Below, piece by piece: positions 26,501 to 34,309 of a DNA stretch of 64,000 bases; within the stretch, counting starts at the first letter, position 1; every line of letters starts with the position of its first letter. The translations under genes and the position numbers were made by a program. Location: contig PLXC01000159.1 of the NCBI GenBank assembly GCA_003151275.1, forward strand, positions 116,760 through 180,759, read 5' to 3'. A model generated the notes under the pieces. The model was given only the letters and a program-made list of their open reading frames with translations, had not been told where the DNA came from and made no database searches. This DNA is from Candidatus Melainabacteria bacterium. GTDB taxonomy: Bacteria > Cyanobacteriota > Vampirovibrionia > Obscuribacterales > Obscuribacteraceae.

Positions 26501-27100
26501 ACCCGCATTTTGGTCAAGACTTTTCTGCTGACCTGTTGTTTTATTCGCGATAAAAGGGTCTGGGGAATCAACACTTTGACTCCTATCAACGGTCCGAACC
26601 TGAGGGGCACCACTGGCGTTAACTTGTTCGACTCTGAATGGATTCACGGCTGCCTGGGACGCTACAGGCAAGTCCTTGGAAGTAGTTCTAGTGTCGCCTA
26701 CTCCGGCCGAACTTGGAGTACCAAAAGGTTGCCCCGTGACTGTTTCGCCCCCTCCCGGACCGCGAGCCTGAATAGCTGGCATTATTGTCGACCCGACGTT
26801 CTGATCACCAGGCATAGACACACCACCCGAATTTGGTGCGATTTTTTGATCGGCGGTTTCACTTGAAGGACGCAAAGAAGGCGTGGTCAATTTATTGGTA
26901 GCCGGTAACCCAGTGGGGGAGTCAGTTTCAGGGCTTAACCCCAAAAAGCTCCGTGTATCTACAGAACCTCCAGATTGCGAGTTATTGATAATGTTTACTT
27001 TATCGAGAGGTGCAGTTTGTTTTAAAACAAAATCCTGGATACCCTTGTTCGGAGTGCTTTCAGGTGTTTCTGGAGTCTTAGGTGTTTTGTCATTTGTCAT
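23549..27100 (-). CDS. Very large disordered protein with C-terminal LysM domain
   Basis: An 1183-residue protein with no signal peptide. Residues 1 to about 1050 are low complexity, rich in Gly, Pro, Ser, Asp, Lys and Gln, with recognisable repeats. Examples are LDVQGRQNLP / FDSQGRQNLP near 415, many KGDV/KGDG/KDGK units, and DGVKTVVTGG repeated three or four times near 750-840. The last 80 residues are folded: YQYVVEAGDTIELIAIKTL, LIYDINKDAIPIGMQ and PGTIIWLPF fit a LysM module. The start lies 12 bases after a secreted TPR gene on the same strand, so they are probably an operon. The export route and the glycan target are unknown. Confidence 0.72.
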   Translation of the reverse strand: MTNDKTPKTPETPESTPNKGIQDFVLKQTAPLDKVNIINNSQSGGSVDTRSFLGLSPETDSPTGLPATNKLTTPSLRPSSETADQKIAPNSGGVSMPGDQNVGSTIMPAIQARGPGGGETVTGQPFGTPSSAGVGDTRTTSKDLPVASQAAVNPFRVEQVNASGAPQVRTVDRSQSVDSPDPFIANKTTGQQKSLDQNAGVRKDNGAVITGDVPALTAGQPSERTQLQGVAATPSLSTARIDMVTNAEGNLKITKTPADLSSNDASQLPQVANDNNSPDRGSASRGAQQEFLGQPKPNSTTEANLARTSVSGEPVVGQNQTRSTSSERSEPSVNPLKTNPGVSSDSANVSRQSLANPADNATLSRQNSANPLDGQNQSKVFGTPVDTQNRSTVPAGSLDASGRPNPQAVFDSQGRQNLPGSSLDVQGRQNLPTGAPDAQGKQTAAGASNDALDQTRRETGLQLPETKQSSGRTESSGISNSDPTRLNTGRNDANTAKIPDSKTLAGLDQKFGDKLNPPAGGRGDIPIVMPGAPDILGGLRGIGQKADAKDGKEVKGEVKDGKDSKLDTKSPAGESKGDTKSGVTSTDDKIAAQKGLRPDAENATKETDAKPSPDGRPNSSDGKPGQDGRAAEGKQQGGSNLVHDGGTTSGLTVQPGSRSEGPFVLPPGSLPVPDLVGGIRNIGQQIDARTGKPVQVDAANQGVGKQPEKGDVVKGNVSKDNAIKGAGIKGDGIKGDVSKVDPTKTPFDGVKTVVTGGVRTGDVKPGDAKPVDSKLIDGIAAAITGAVRIGDVRTGADKPVDAKTGDGVKTVVTGGANTGDGVKTAVTGGATTGDGKGADGKPIAARNPLADKSDAAIVVPPSVVPLNQMIGNLKAIAERIFPPESRGIKSDVFDNFLPGRRTEKLEGDRTQFPTSANVRPESAIPIIRSIDGQISKGDEQFVIKLPHDKGGAQAKPDKTNTVTGDLLSDKVSAKAGDMTTVAGRTKTDAIAGEPKSDALPPWEIKVDKTSPARDVKADDKSMLPAGHQQVEKHDSVVHEDAAERLLVNLELVGTVESVDSAEVEEEEVFPLAAIEYFGRDFEKTISDEDEVSFDGEAIAAADEENRYQYVVEAGDTIELIAIKTLNNVALAPLIYDINKDAIPIGMQDGRMVFTMKPGTIIWLPFPKEVKAYLNQLGGQMPNS

Positions 27101-27112
27101 AATCAGCCACAG

Positions 27113-27793
27113 TTACCACTGACCAGTTTTAGATAACGAGTTCCGCAGTCCGATAGCCGTAGCGTCACCTGGATTGAGAGATAAGGCCTTCTGGCAATCA
27201 GCTAACGCACGTTGATGGTTGTGCATAAAGTAATATGAAAGTCCTCGAACAGCGTAGGCTTCAGCCGAAGAAGGTGACATTGCGATGGCAGTATCGCAGT
27301 CCTTTAGACTGTCAGAATAACGATCAACCACCGCCAAGGCACTCGCGCGCTTAACTAGTAATTCATAGCTTGGGGGCCCAACCGACAGAGCACTATCGAG
27401 ATCCTTCACTCCGGCGGCGTAATCTTTCAGTATCGCCTTAACGGTTCCTCGAAATTCGAAATAGATTTGAGAGTTAGGGTTTAACTGAATTGCACGACTG
27501 ATATCAGAAATCGCTTCAGTATATTCGCCGAGATCTCTGTGAAGCTGAGCACGAGCTGCAAAATACTTATCGTTATTTGGCTCCTTCGCGATTTTGGCAT
27601 TGGCTACTTCGATTAGCCCTCTTGATTCAGAATCATTTGTTGTGTTGATGCCTTTTACAGTCCTAGCAAACGCACCAGCTGCGGGTTGAGTGCTCTTCAA
27701 TCTAAACACGCTGTCATCGAGTGAGCTGCTATACGCTGCAGGCGTGCACGCGATTGTCAAACAAGCAGCAATCAATAATTTATTCAGTCGCAT
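27113..27793 (-). CDS. Secreted TPR protein
   Basis: A 226-residue protein. The ATG at 27793 opens a signal peptide (MRLNKLLIAACLTIACTPAAYS); an in-frame ATG at 27817 has a less typical N terminus but AAAGGTG lies between the two. About four TPR units follow: KYFAARAQLHRDLGEYTEAI, QIYFEFRGTVKAILKDYAAG, YELLVKRASALAVVDRYSDS and AEAYAVRGLSYYFMHNHQRA. It lies 12 bases upstream of the 1183-residue LysM protein and probably assists its export or anchoring. Confidence 0.78.
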   Translation of the reverse strand: MRLNKLLIAACLTIACTPAAYSSSLDDSVFRLKSTQPAAGAFARTVKGINTTNDSESRGLIEVANAKIAKEPNNDKYFAARAQLHRDLGEYTEAISDISRAIQLNPNSQIYFEFRGTVKAILKDYAAGVKDLDSALSVGPPSYELLVKRASALAVVDRYSDSLKDCDTAIAMSPSSAEAYAVRGLSYYFMHNHQRALADCQKALSLNPGDATAIGLRNSLSKTGQW

Positions 27794-27817
27794 TAAAAGC
27801 ACCAGTTCACCTTTCAT

Positions 27818-28236
27818 CGAAGTTTAGCATCTTGCAACCTTGTAAGCCGGTCCGGAAATGTGCACCATATTTGGTATCTTATGAGTCGCCCAGAAAAGAT
27901 CTTATGCTTCAAAACGATTATTCCGATTCGAACCCTATCAATAACATCATATACTCGGAATTTGGCACTTTCATGGCAAAAATCAACATACTGCTGAGTT
28001 GGACCAAATTCCCCAGATTAAAATCAGTCCAGCCTGACAGGCGCCGGTGCACCGAGCTATCTTGTCCAGAGAAGTTTGATAATTGGTTTGAGCTCACCTT
28101 TTGCGAATTAGAAGGTTTTGCAGCCCTAGCCTTATTTTTTTGTCAAGGCGACGCATTTCAATTCTTTCATACTGTATCCTAACGGCTCAGGTTTTAAGCA
28201 CTCGTCTGTCTTTCAGCAGAACTTCTGCGGTACAAC
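27818..28236. other. Intergenic stretch, no supported gene
   Basis: About 420 bases lie between divergent genes. An open frame on the plus strand (27721-28182) overlaps the TPR gene start and has no ribosome site or family features. The stretch presumably holds promoters for both directions. Confidence 0.4.
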
Positions 28237-30744
28237 ATGGACCATTCCGCTTCGACGAACGAATACCCATTTAACGTTCGCGGCACCCGAATCAATTCAG
28301 GCGACACGCGTGACTTGTACCGGCAAAAAATCGCGCGAATCACGCTGGACGCGATGGTGCAGTTTGTCGGGCTTCTTGATGCGACCGGCACCGTCCTCGA
28401 AATTAACCACGTTGCGCTAGATGCAGTAGGCATCAAACTCTCGGATGTCGAAGGGAAACCGTTTTGGACAACATTTTGGTGGCTGGTGTCAGACGAAATC
28501 AACGCCACGCTTAGAGAGTCGATAGCACGCGCGGCGGGCGGTGAATTTGTTCGATGGGATACGCCAATTTATGGACGCGCAGCTGGCAAAGAAACAATCA
28601 TTATCGACGCTTCGCTGTCCCCCGTCTTCGATGAGAACGGGAAAGTAGTATTTATCTGCGCAGAAGGGCGTGACATCACCGAGAAAAAAGCCCAGGAGCG
28701 CTTGATCGAAGAGAAAAATATCGAGCTGCAAGCACTGCTGCAGCGCGTTCGCGAGCTTGATGAGATCAAGACACAGTTCTTTGCGAACGTGAGTCATGAA
28801 TTGCGCACGCCACTTTCTCTAATTATTGGGCCTGCCGATCGCTTGATCAAAGATGCCCAGGCGCTCAGCCACGAGCAACATCAGGAGTCGGCTCGGGTAA
28901 TTGCGCGCAATGCCCGCATGTTACTTAAGCATGTTAACGATCTATTGGATATTTCAAAATTAGATGCTGGCAAACTCAAAATCATGCGTCAAAACATCGA
29001 TGCTGTAGCTCTAATTCGGCTGAGCCTGTCGCACTTTGAGGTTCTTGCGGCAGATCGAAAAATTAAACTCGTTGTTGAGGCTCCCAACAATGCGATTTGT
29101 GCCGTTGATCCAGCAAAGATTCAGCGCATAGTGATGAACTTGCTTTCAAACGCATTCAAGTTCGTACCCGACGGAGGTACTATCCAGGTCACAGTGACTC
29201 CGTCCGACGACACGCTAGTTTTCTCAGTTGAAGATTCGGGACCTGGAGTCAAACCTGAAATGCGCAATGCAATTTTTGAACGATTCCGACAGGCAGACGG
29301 CGGCACGAATCGGCAGTTTGGCGGTACCGGTTTGGGACTGTCAATCGCTGAAGAATTTGTAAAAATGCACGAGGGCACTTTAGAGATCGATGACTCGCAT
29401 CTAGGTGGTACCAGCTTTGTGATGACCTTGCCCGCAGTTGTTCTACCCCAGGATTCCGACTCCTCAAACGAAACAGTTACTCAATTAGATAAGGTAATCG
29501 CCGAAGGTTATATCGAGGAACTGATCCCCGGCTTAGCTGTTAGTGCGCCTAGTGTTTCAAATGTAAACAGCGGCGCAAAGCCCGTCGTGCTTGTCGTCGA
29601 AGATAACGTGGATATGAACCGGTTCATCTCGGAAACGCTGTCACGAAGTTACAACGTAGTTAGCGCTTACAACGGGCAAGAAGGATTTGACAAAGCGCTT
29701 GAATCACCGCCAAGTCTCATCGTCAGCGACATCATGATGCCAAAAGTGAGCGGCGTCCAAATGATCGCACAGATGCGAAATAGCGCGACTTTGAAAAACA
29801 TTCCAATCCTCCTTTTGTCAGCAAAAGCTGATGAAGATTTGAAGGTGGAATTGCTAAAGAATGGCGCACAAGACTTTGTTCACAAGCCATTCTCCGAAGC
29901 AGATCTATTTGTCAGGGTCGGCAATCTCTTGAGTTTGAAATCAGTTCAAGACCAGCTGGCCAAGTCAAATGAAGAACTCGAACGACGCGTACTCGAACGA
30001 ACGCGAGAATTGGAAACAGCAAGGGACGAGGCGCTGCGAGCAAATAAATTGAAGACGCAATTTGTCGCCAACATCAGCCACGAAATTAGAACTCCTATGA
30101 GCGGTATTCTTGGACTCACCGAGTTTTTGGTGCTAGAGACTAGTGGCGAAACTCAAAAGACAGCGCAACACGTTTTTAAATCGGCGAAGTCGCTGATGAT
30201 TCTAGTCAATGACTTGCTTGATCTCTCCAAGCTGGAAGCAGGAAGGATTGATGTACGCGACGATGTGATTTTGGTTGAGCAAGTGGTAGACGAGACCCTC
30301 ACCGCGCTATATATGTCGGCAAAAAGAAAACAGCTGACTCTCTCGGAATCCGTTGACCCTCAAGTGCGAGTCAAGCTGCGCGGAGATGCTGGACTGATTC
30401 GCCAGATTCTGCAAAATCTTGTTCAAAACGCAATCAAATTTACAGACACTGGAGGTGTCAAAGTCGACGCTTGCGCTGAAACTCAAGAAGACGATAAAAA
30501 ATATCTGCGGTTCTGCGTATCCGATACTGGTCCAGGGATCGCACCTGAAGATCAAAAGAAATTGTTCCAACTGTTTGTGCAAGTAGACGGCTCAACGACT
30601 CGAAGACATGGTGGAACCGGCATGGGATTGGCGCTGTCGAAGCGACTTGTGGAATTGATGGGCGGCGCTATAGGAGTGGATAGTGCACCCGGAAAAGGAT
30701 CTGCTTTTTGGTTCAGTCTTCCCCTCAGGATTCATGAAGGATGA
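28237..30744 (+). CDS. Dual-transmitter hybrid histidine kinase (PAS-HK-REC-HK)
   Basis: An 835-residue soluble kinase with two complete transmitters. A PAS domain (about 25-150) is followed by HisKA with FANVSHELRTPLSLIIGP (His near 187) and an ATPase with NLLSNAFKF, DSGPGV and GGTGLGLSI. A receiver follows with LIVSDIMMPKVSG (Asp near 497) and HKPFSE. A coiled coil leads to a second HisKA with FVANISHEIRTPMSGI (His near 614) and a second ATPase with NLVQNAIKF, DTGPGIA and GGTGMGLAL. No membrane helix is seen. All catalytic boxes are present, so an internal phosphorelay is possible. Its output is unknown; a small hypothetical gene follows 11 bases later. Confidence 0.85.
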   Translation: MDHSASTNEYPFNVRGTRINSGDTRDLYRQKIARITLDAMVQFVGLLDATGTVLEINHVALDAVGIKLSDVEGKPFWTTFWWLVSDEINATLRESIARAAGGEFVRWDTPIYGRAAGKETIIIDASLSPVFDENGKVVFICAEGRDITEKKAQERLIEEKNIELQALLQRVRELDEIKTQFFANVSHELRTPLSLIIGPADRLIKDAQALSHEQHQESARVIARNARMLLKHVNDLLDISKLDAGKLKIMRQNIDAVALIRLSLSHFEVLAADRKIKLVVEAPNNAICAVDPAKIQRIVMNLLSNAFKFVPDGGTIQVTVTPSDDTLVFSVEDSGPGVKPEMRNAIFERFRQADGGTNRQFGGTGLGLSIAEEFVKMHEGTLEIDDSHLGGTSFVMTLPAVVLPQDSDSSNETVTQLDKVIAEGYIEELIPGLAVSAPSVSNVNSGAKPVVLVVEDNVDMNRFISETLSRSYNVVSAYNGQEGFDKALESPPSLIVSDIMMPKVSGVQMIAQMRNSATLKNIPILLLSAKADEDLKVELLKNGAQDFVHKPFSEADLFVRVGNLLSLKSVQDQLAKSNEELERRVLERTRELETARDEALRANKLKTQFVANISHEIRTPMSGILGLTEFLVLETSGETQKTAQHVFKSAKSLMILVNDLLDLSKLEAGRIDVRDDVILVEQVVDETLTALYMSAKRKQLTLSESVDPQVRVKLRGDAGLIRQILQNLVQNAIKFTDTGGVKVDACAETQEDDKKYLRFCVSDTGPGIAPEDQKKLFQLFVQVDGSTTRRHGGTGMGLALSKRLVELMGGAIGVDSAPGKGSAFWFSLPLRIHEG

Positions 30745-30755
30745 TCGCAAGCTAA

Positions 30756-31217
30756 ATGCCAAATCAGGAATTACAGCAAATCAAAGACAACCTTAAAAAA
30801 CGCACGGCAGGCGTGGTTCACTTTGATATTCAAATACGTTTTGATCCAACGGGCGATTGCAGTGTCAATAGGATTGATGACCATATCGCCGGCTTGGGAC
30901 ACACAAGAATTGATACGCAATGGATTGAGCTAAAGAAACCGGACGCCGAGCGGTTGCTAACATCAATTCTGCACAAGGACATGGCTGACCGGTGCGAATC
31001 CATGCCGATTGATTTAGCACATGCCACAACTCGATTATTCCTAGAACAGTTTTCCGACACAGCGAAGTTTTTCACCAATGCGGAATGGCACCAAGACAAG
31101 GGTGGCGTCTGGTCCATACAGTCGTGGCACCCTATTACAGACTCGACGTTCGATTCGGGAATCGTCGCATGTGACAGCCAACGAATCGGTATGATTTGGG
31201 TTGAAGATGAAGACTAA
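30756..31217 (+). CDS. Hypothetical protein downstream of hybrid kinase
   Basis: A 153-residue soluble protein of unknown family. Features are a basic start (IKDNLKKRTAGVVHFDIQIRF), a repeated beta pattern, and an acidic end (GMIWVEDED). It starts 11 bases after the kinase stop, so it is likely co-transcribed and may modulate that kinase. AAGGATGATCG lies upstream. No motif or signal peptide is seen. Confidence 0.6.
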   Translation: MPNQELQQIKDNLKKRTAGVVHFDIQIRFDPTGDCSVNRIDDHIAGLGHTRIDTQWIELKKPDAERLLTSILHKDMADRCESMPIDLAHATTRLFLEQFSDTAKFFTNAEWHQDKGGVWSIQSWHPITDSTFDSGIVACDSQRIGMIWVEDED

Positions 31218-31225
31218 GGTCAATC

Positions 31226-31330
31226 AATCAATGCTGCTCCACTAATATTCTGTCAGCTTCGGTTTTTAGTGTCATTGGTTTCCACATTCCGAAGAACCAA
31301 AGAAAATCTGATGGCAACTGCTACTGTGAT
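31226..31330 (-). pseudogene. Decayed copy of the 31658-32350 membrane gene
   Basis: On the minus strand the frame reads FLWFFGMWKPMTLKTEADRI then LVEQH and a stop. The intact gene at 31658-32350 has FLWFSGMWKP near its start and ADEISLEQHW further on. The DNA is also similar (TTTCCACATTCCGAAGAACC against TTCCACATACCGGAAAACC). Upstream codons are shifted by one base. This is the end-joined remnant of a second copy. Confidence 0.6.
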
Positions 31331-31353
31331 CGCTGTTGTATAGCTTGAGCAGA

Positions 31354-31661
31354 TTACTCCTTTTTCTTAGACTGAAGGATCTCTCTGGATTTTGCCATGT
31401 CACAGGCAGCGAGATCTTTTAGCCCCAGCGAATCATATAGAAACTTTCTGTTATGGTAGGCGCGGCATGTTGAGGATCGAGTTCAATCGCGCGCGAATAA
31501 TCTTCCATGGCCAGACTATTTCGCTCTAAGGCAACGTATGTATTGCCTCCCAGAAAATATGCATCGGCATTATCCGATTTGAGACGAATTTCTGCGCTGA
31601 AATCTTCCCACCCTACTTTAGGGATCAGATTTGGCAATTTGTTGGCAGTGCGGAAGTTTAT
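31354..31661 (-). pseudogene. TPR gene remnant, truncated and frameshifted
   Basis: The open part (no ATG; begins right after a stop) reads WEDFSAEIRLKSDNADAYF, then GNTYVALERNSLAMEDYSRA and IELDPQHAA, clear TPR sequence. Near 31460 the frame changes: the next frame continues AYHNRKFLYDSLGLKDLAAC and ends DMAKSREILQSKKKE at 31354. A one-base indel explains it. With the neighbouring fragment it marks a decayed duplicated block. Confidence 0.7.
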
Positions 31662-32350
31662 TTAGCTAGTCCAGCGGAGTGCGTTCGCAAGGTATCAATG
31701 ATGCCCTTGAGGTGTTCGGTATTTGTGATTGTGGCCATTGCAGATGCGCTGCCCGGCTGTAGCTGCGCAATGTGTTCGCTCTGGAGCTCAAGCAATTTTT
31801 CATAACGGCGAATTTCGTTGTCCAACGCGGTGTGCTGCCGTTCAGATTCCGTGCTTTGACTAGCCTTCGTTAGTTCTCTATCCAAGTCATCATAGACTTT
31901 GTCCACTACCTCCGTGCACTGTCCGGCGTCAATGTAATGATATTGAGCCTCCCAATGCTGCTCTAGCGATATTTCGTCAGCCGTGGGTTTTAGTTCAATC
32001 TCGATTACAAACAAGTTTGGTGCCTTGCTTTGTTCTCCCAAGAATGAAAGAGAAACCACCAGGATTCCAGCGTCGGAATCAGTTTTATGAATTTGCCACC
32101 AGGAATTTCCTACAGGGGCCAACTCGAAGTAGTCTTTGACAACACGAAAACTGTCAGCGCGGCTCAATTTGTACTGCTTGGGGGGTCGATACATTGCACT
32201 GCTCAGACCCAAGTGAACCAGCCAATAGAGAACCGTCACAATCGCCAAACACACCAATAGTATGGCCGCTATTGGCTTCCACATACCGGAAAACCAAAGA
32301 AATACCAGAACGATGACTATACCTAACGCGGCATTTGGATCGATTGTCAT
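31658..32350 (-). CDS. Membrane protein with two N-terminal helices and coiled-coil tail
   Basis: A 230-residue protein. Two adjacent membrane helices lie at residues about 8-47 (ALGIVIVLVFLWFSGMW and IAAILLVCLAIVTVLYWLV). A cytoplasmic or periplasmic alpha/beta region follows (PVGNSWWQIHKTDSDAG, LFVIEIELKPTADEIS), then a Glu/Gln-rich coiled coil (residues about 160-205). No known family. A degenerate second copy lies just downstream, so the locus has been duplicated. It is 24 bases downstream of a small secreted protein gene on the same strand, so probably an operon. Confidence 0.65.
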   Translation of the reverse strand: MTIDPNAALGIVIVLVFLWFSGMWKPIAAILLVCLAIVTVLYWLVHLGLSSAMYRPPKQYKLSRADSFRVVKDYFELAPVGNSWWQIHKTDSDAGILVVSLSFLGEQSKAPNLFVIEIELKPTADEISLEQHWEAQYHYIDAGQCTEVVDKVYDDLDRELTKASQSTESERQHTALDNEIRRYEKLLELQSEHIAQLQPGSASAMATITNTEHLKGIIDTLRTHSAGLAK

Positions 32351-32374
32351 TGTGATTGAGCTTTCGAGCTGACG

Positions 32375-32680
32375 TCAGTAATATGTTACTTCGGTTTCAA
32401 CCAAAGACTGCGATATTCCACTTAAAATGTTTGTCGCTGCTTTGGAAGCCATTGACATTTCGTCAAAGTTTTCGATATCGCCATCGATTACCTGAATAAT
32501 GCATCTTGCTTTCGGATTCGTCTGAATTTGAAGAGTGGCTACGTCGCCGGGGTGGAGCTCATGCCATCTGTTCATGATGTTGATGTGGTTTGTTGTTGGA
32601 ATGGACTCCGCACAACAAACACTAAAGGTGCTGATGCCTACAAACGCAAGTAGCAATCCCGACAACTTGAAACCTGTCAC
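32375..32680 (-). CDS. Small secreted protein, GTG start
   Basis: A 101-residue protein. The GTG at 32680 is preceded by AGGAGGGGAG. It opens a signal peptide (TGFKLSGLLLAFVGISTFSVCCAES), with Cys residues near the cleavage point that could allow lipidation. The mature part has no recognised domain. It is first in a likely pair with the membrane protein at 31658-32350. Confidence 0.6.
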   Translation of the reverse strand: MTGFKLSGLLLAFVGISTFSVCCAESIPTTNHINIMNRWHELHPGDVATLQIQTNPKARCIIQVIDGDIENFDEMSMASKAATNILSGISQSLVETEVTYY

Positions 32681-32912
32681 CTCCCCTCCTACGTGTTTGA
32701 AAAATCTGAAGTAGGTCTATAAATCATGGACTCACTTACCCGAGTTCGATCCAGCGTGAGCACAGCCAGCATCCTCAAATATTCCAATTTTACATGCGCG
32801 CGGTGTCAAGGCGCGATCTACACTTTAGTCGAAAGGGTTCAGGATTTTCTCAACGCATCTCTACAGAAAATCCGCATACGCCAAGCTGCCCATGACGCAT
32901 AGGAAACTCTGA

Positions 32913-33242
32913 CTACTTAAATTGCATCAATTCCGAAGCGTTGATAGCAAAGGTTTTATTTGGCTGCCTAGAATTGAAAACCTGTGCGGGAGATGGCTGA
33001 CTATTTGCCCAAAATTCTGTGGCAAGAAAGGAACTTAGCTCCGCACTTTTCTCTAAACCAGATTGTTTTGCGCAAGTCAGACCGCGTTTATACAAAGCTG
33101 ACGCGCCCTCTAAATTACCATTCCTACGGCACTCTCGAGCTGCAAGAATGAGTCGCTTCCATGGTGAAAGTTCAGAGGCGATGTAAGTGTACGAGTGCGT
33201 TAAATCAAAACCTCTTTGATGAGGATTGCGGTTTGCTATCAC
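32913..33242 (-). CDS. Hypothetical TPR-like helical protein
   Basis: A 109-residue frame starting at a GTG (33242). The middle, WKRLILAARECRRNGNLEGA followed by SALYKRGLTCAKQSGLEKSA, looks like one or two TPR-type helical hairpins. The C terminus is polar. There is no signal peptide and no strong ribosome site, so it might be a gene fragment. Confidence 0.4.
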   Translation of the reverse strand: MIANRNPHQRGFDLTHSYTYIASELSPWKRLILAARECRRNGNLEGASALYKRGLTCAKQSGLEKSAELSSFLATEFWANSQPSPAQVFNSRQPNKTFAINASELMQFK

Positions 33243-33549
33243 AATTCGTTTAACCTATTCTGTAAAGTGCGCACCGTACTTGATACTAAATGGATTTCGG
33301 TTCGCGCAGCGCGAGCTGACAAAATATCCACAACTAGCAAACTTTAGAAGCTTTTTGTTACCAACATATTAAGGTCCACGATGTCCCGTGAAATTAAAGC
33401 TCAGAATAGCAACTCAATCAGGAAGGAACACGGTTTTAACGCCAGTTAGAAAGTGTTGGCTCTTGAAAAACTTGTATTTCATTGGGATTAATTTGACAGA
33501 TGCGGTGACGAAAATGAGTTGATATGCGAGAATTCAGGCGACAGAACTT
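33243..33549. other. Intergenic stretch, no gene seen
   Basis: About 300 bases between divergent genes with no open frame above 25 codons carrying a ribosome site. It probably contains promoters. Confidence 0.4.
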
Positions 33550-33567
33550 GTGAAGAAGGAACAGATA

Positions 33568-34098
33568 ATGAAAACAGTTATCGTCGCGGGATTGTTAGTT
33601 GGATTTTTGACTGGCACAGCCGTGATGGCAAACGAGCCATACGCGGGACAAACCGATCCCGTTACAGCGCCAGTATCTAAGCCCGGCGACTGGAATAAGC
33701 TTATGCCGAACCCGATGGAGACTTCGGCCCCGACGATTTCTCTGCCAGCTAGCAAGTTCACAAAACCGCCTGTGGCTGCGGAGACTATGAGCGATCGAGT
33801 AACGAAGAATGTGCGGGATGCATTGGCATACGCGAAAACAGATGACTGGGACAAAGCTCTTGAGAGCATTGATAAAGCTGTCGCGTTAGACCCAAGTATA
33901 GATTTCTTGTACAGCTTCAGAGCTAAGGTGTTCAAGAACCTTGGACGGAACAACGAATCTGTAAAAGACATGATGAAGTACAAAGAGCTTCAAGCAAAGA
34001 ACAACACTGATGCAATCAACAGATATCATCAGCAGCAAATCCAACAAGGCGGTCAACCAGATTTGCGCGACAGAGTTCGGACGTTTTTAGGCAATTAG
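33568..34098 (+). CDS. Secreted protein with a TPR pair
   Basis: A 176-residue protein. The ATG at 33568 follows AGAAGGAAC and opens a signal peptide (MKTVIVAGLLVGFLTGTAVMANE). A Pro-rich linker follows, then TPR units near 85-150 (ALAYAKTDDWDKALESIDKA and FLYSFRAKVFKNLGRNNESV). The Gln-rich tail (HQQQIQQGGQPD) is low complexity. Role unknown. Confidence 0.7.
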   Translation: MKTVIVAGLLVGFLTGTAVMANEPYAGQTDPVTAPVSKPGDWNKLMPNPMETSAPTISLPASKFTKPPVAAETMSDRVTKNVRDALAYAKTDDWDKALESIDKAVALDPSIDFLYSFRAKVFKNLGRNNESVKDMMKYKELQAKNNTDAINRYHQQQIQQGGQPDLRDRVRTFLGN

Positions 34099-34309
34099 AA
34101 GTGCACTTCAACATAAGCATTGCAATGCTTTCGAAGCACTCGGGACGAGCGCGCTCCACGAAGTAGCACCAGATTTGATACCATGTTTTCGCCAGGGCGA
34201 GTTTCGGCCACATGCCAAAAGCCCAGAATAAAGGCGACACATCCGTTTAAGTACCCCCTCACATGCGGGTACAATCTGGAGGGGATTAACACCCGATTCG
34301 GGAGGCGGG

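Noticed and set aside
27721..28182. 153-residue plus-strand ORF
   Set aside because: It overlaps the start of the secreted TPR gene on the other strand, has no ribosome site and no family-like pattern.
33534..33983. 149-residue minus-strand ORF
   Set aside because: It lies fully opposite the secreted TPR gene at 33568-34098, which has a signal peptide and ribosome site.
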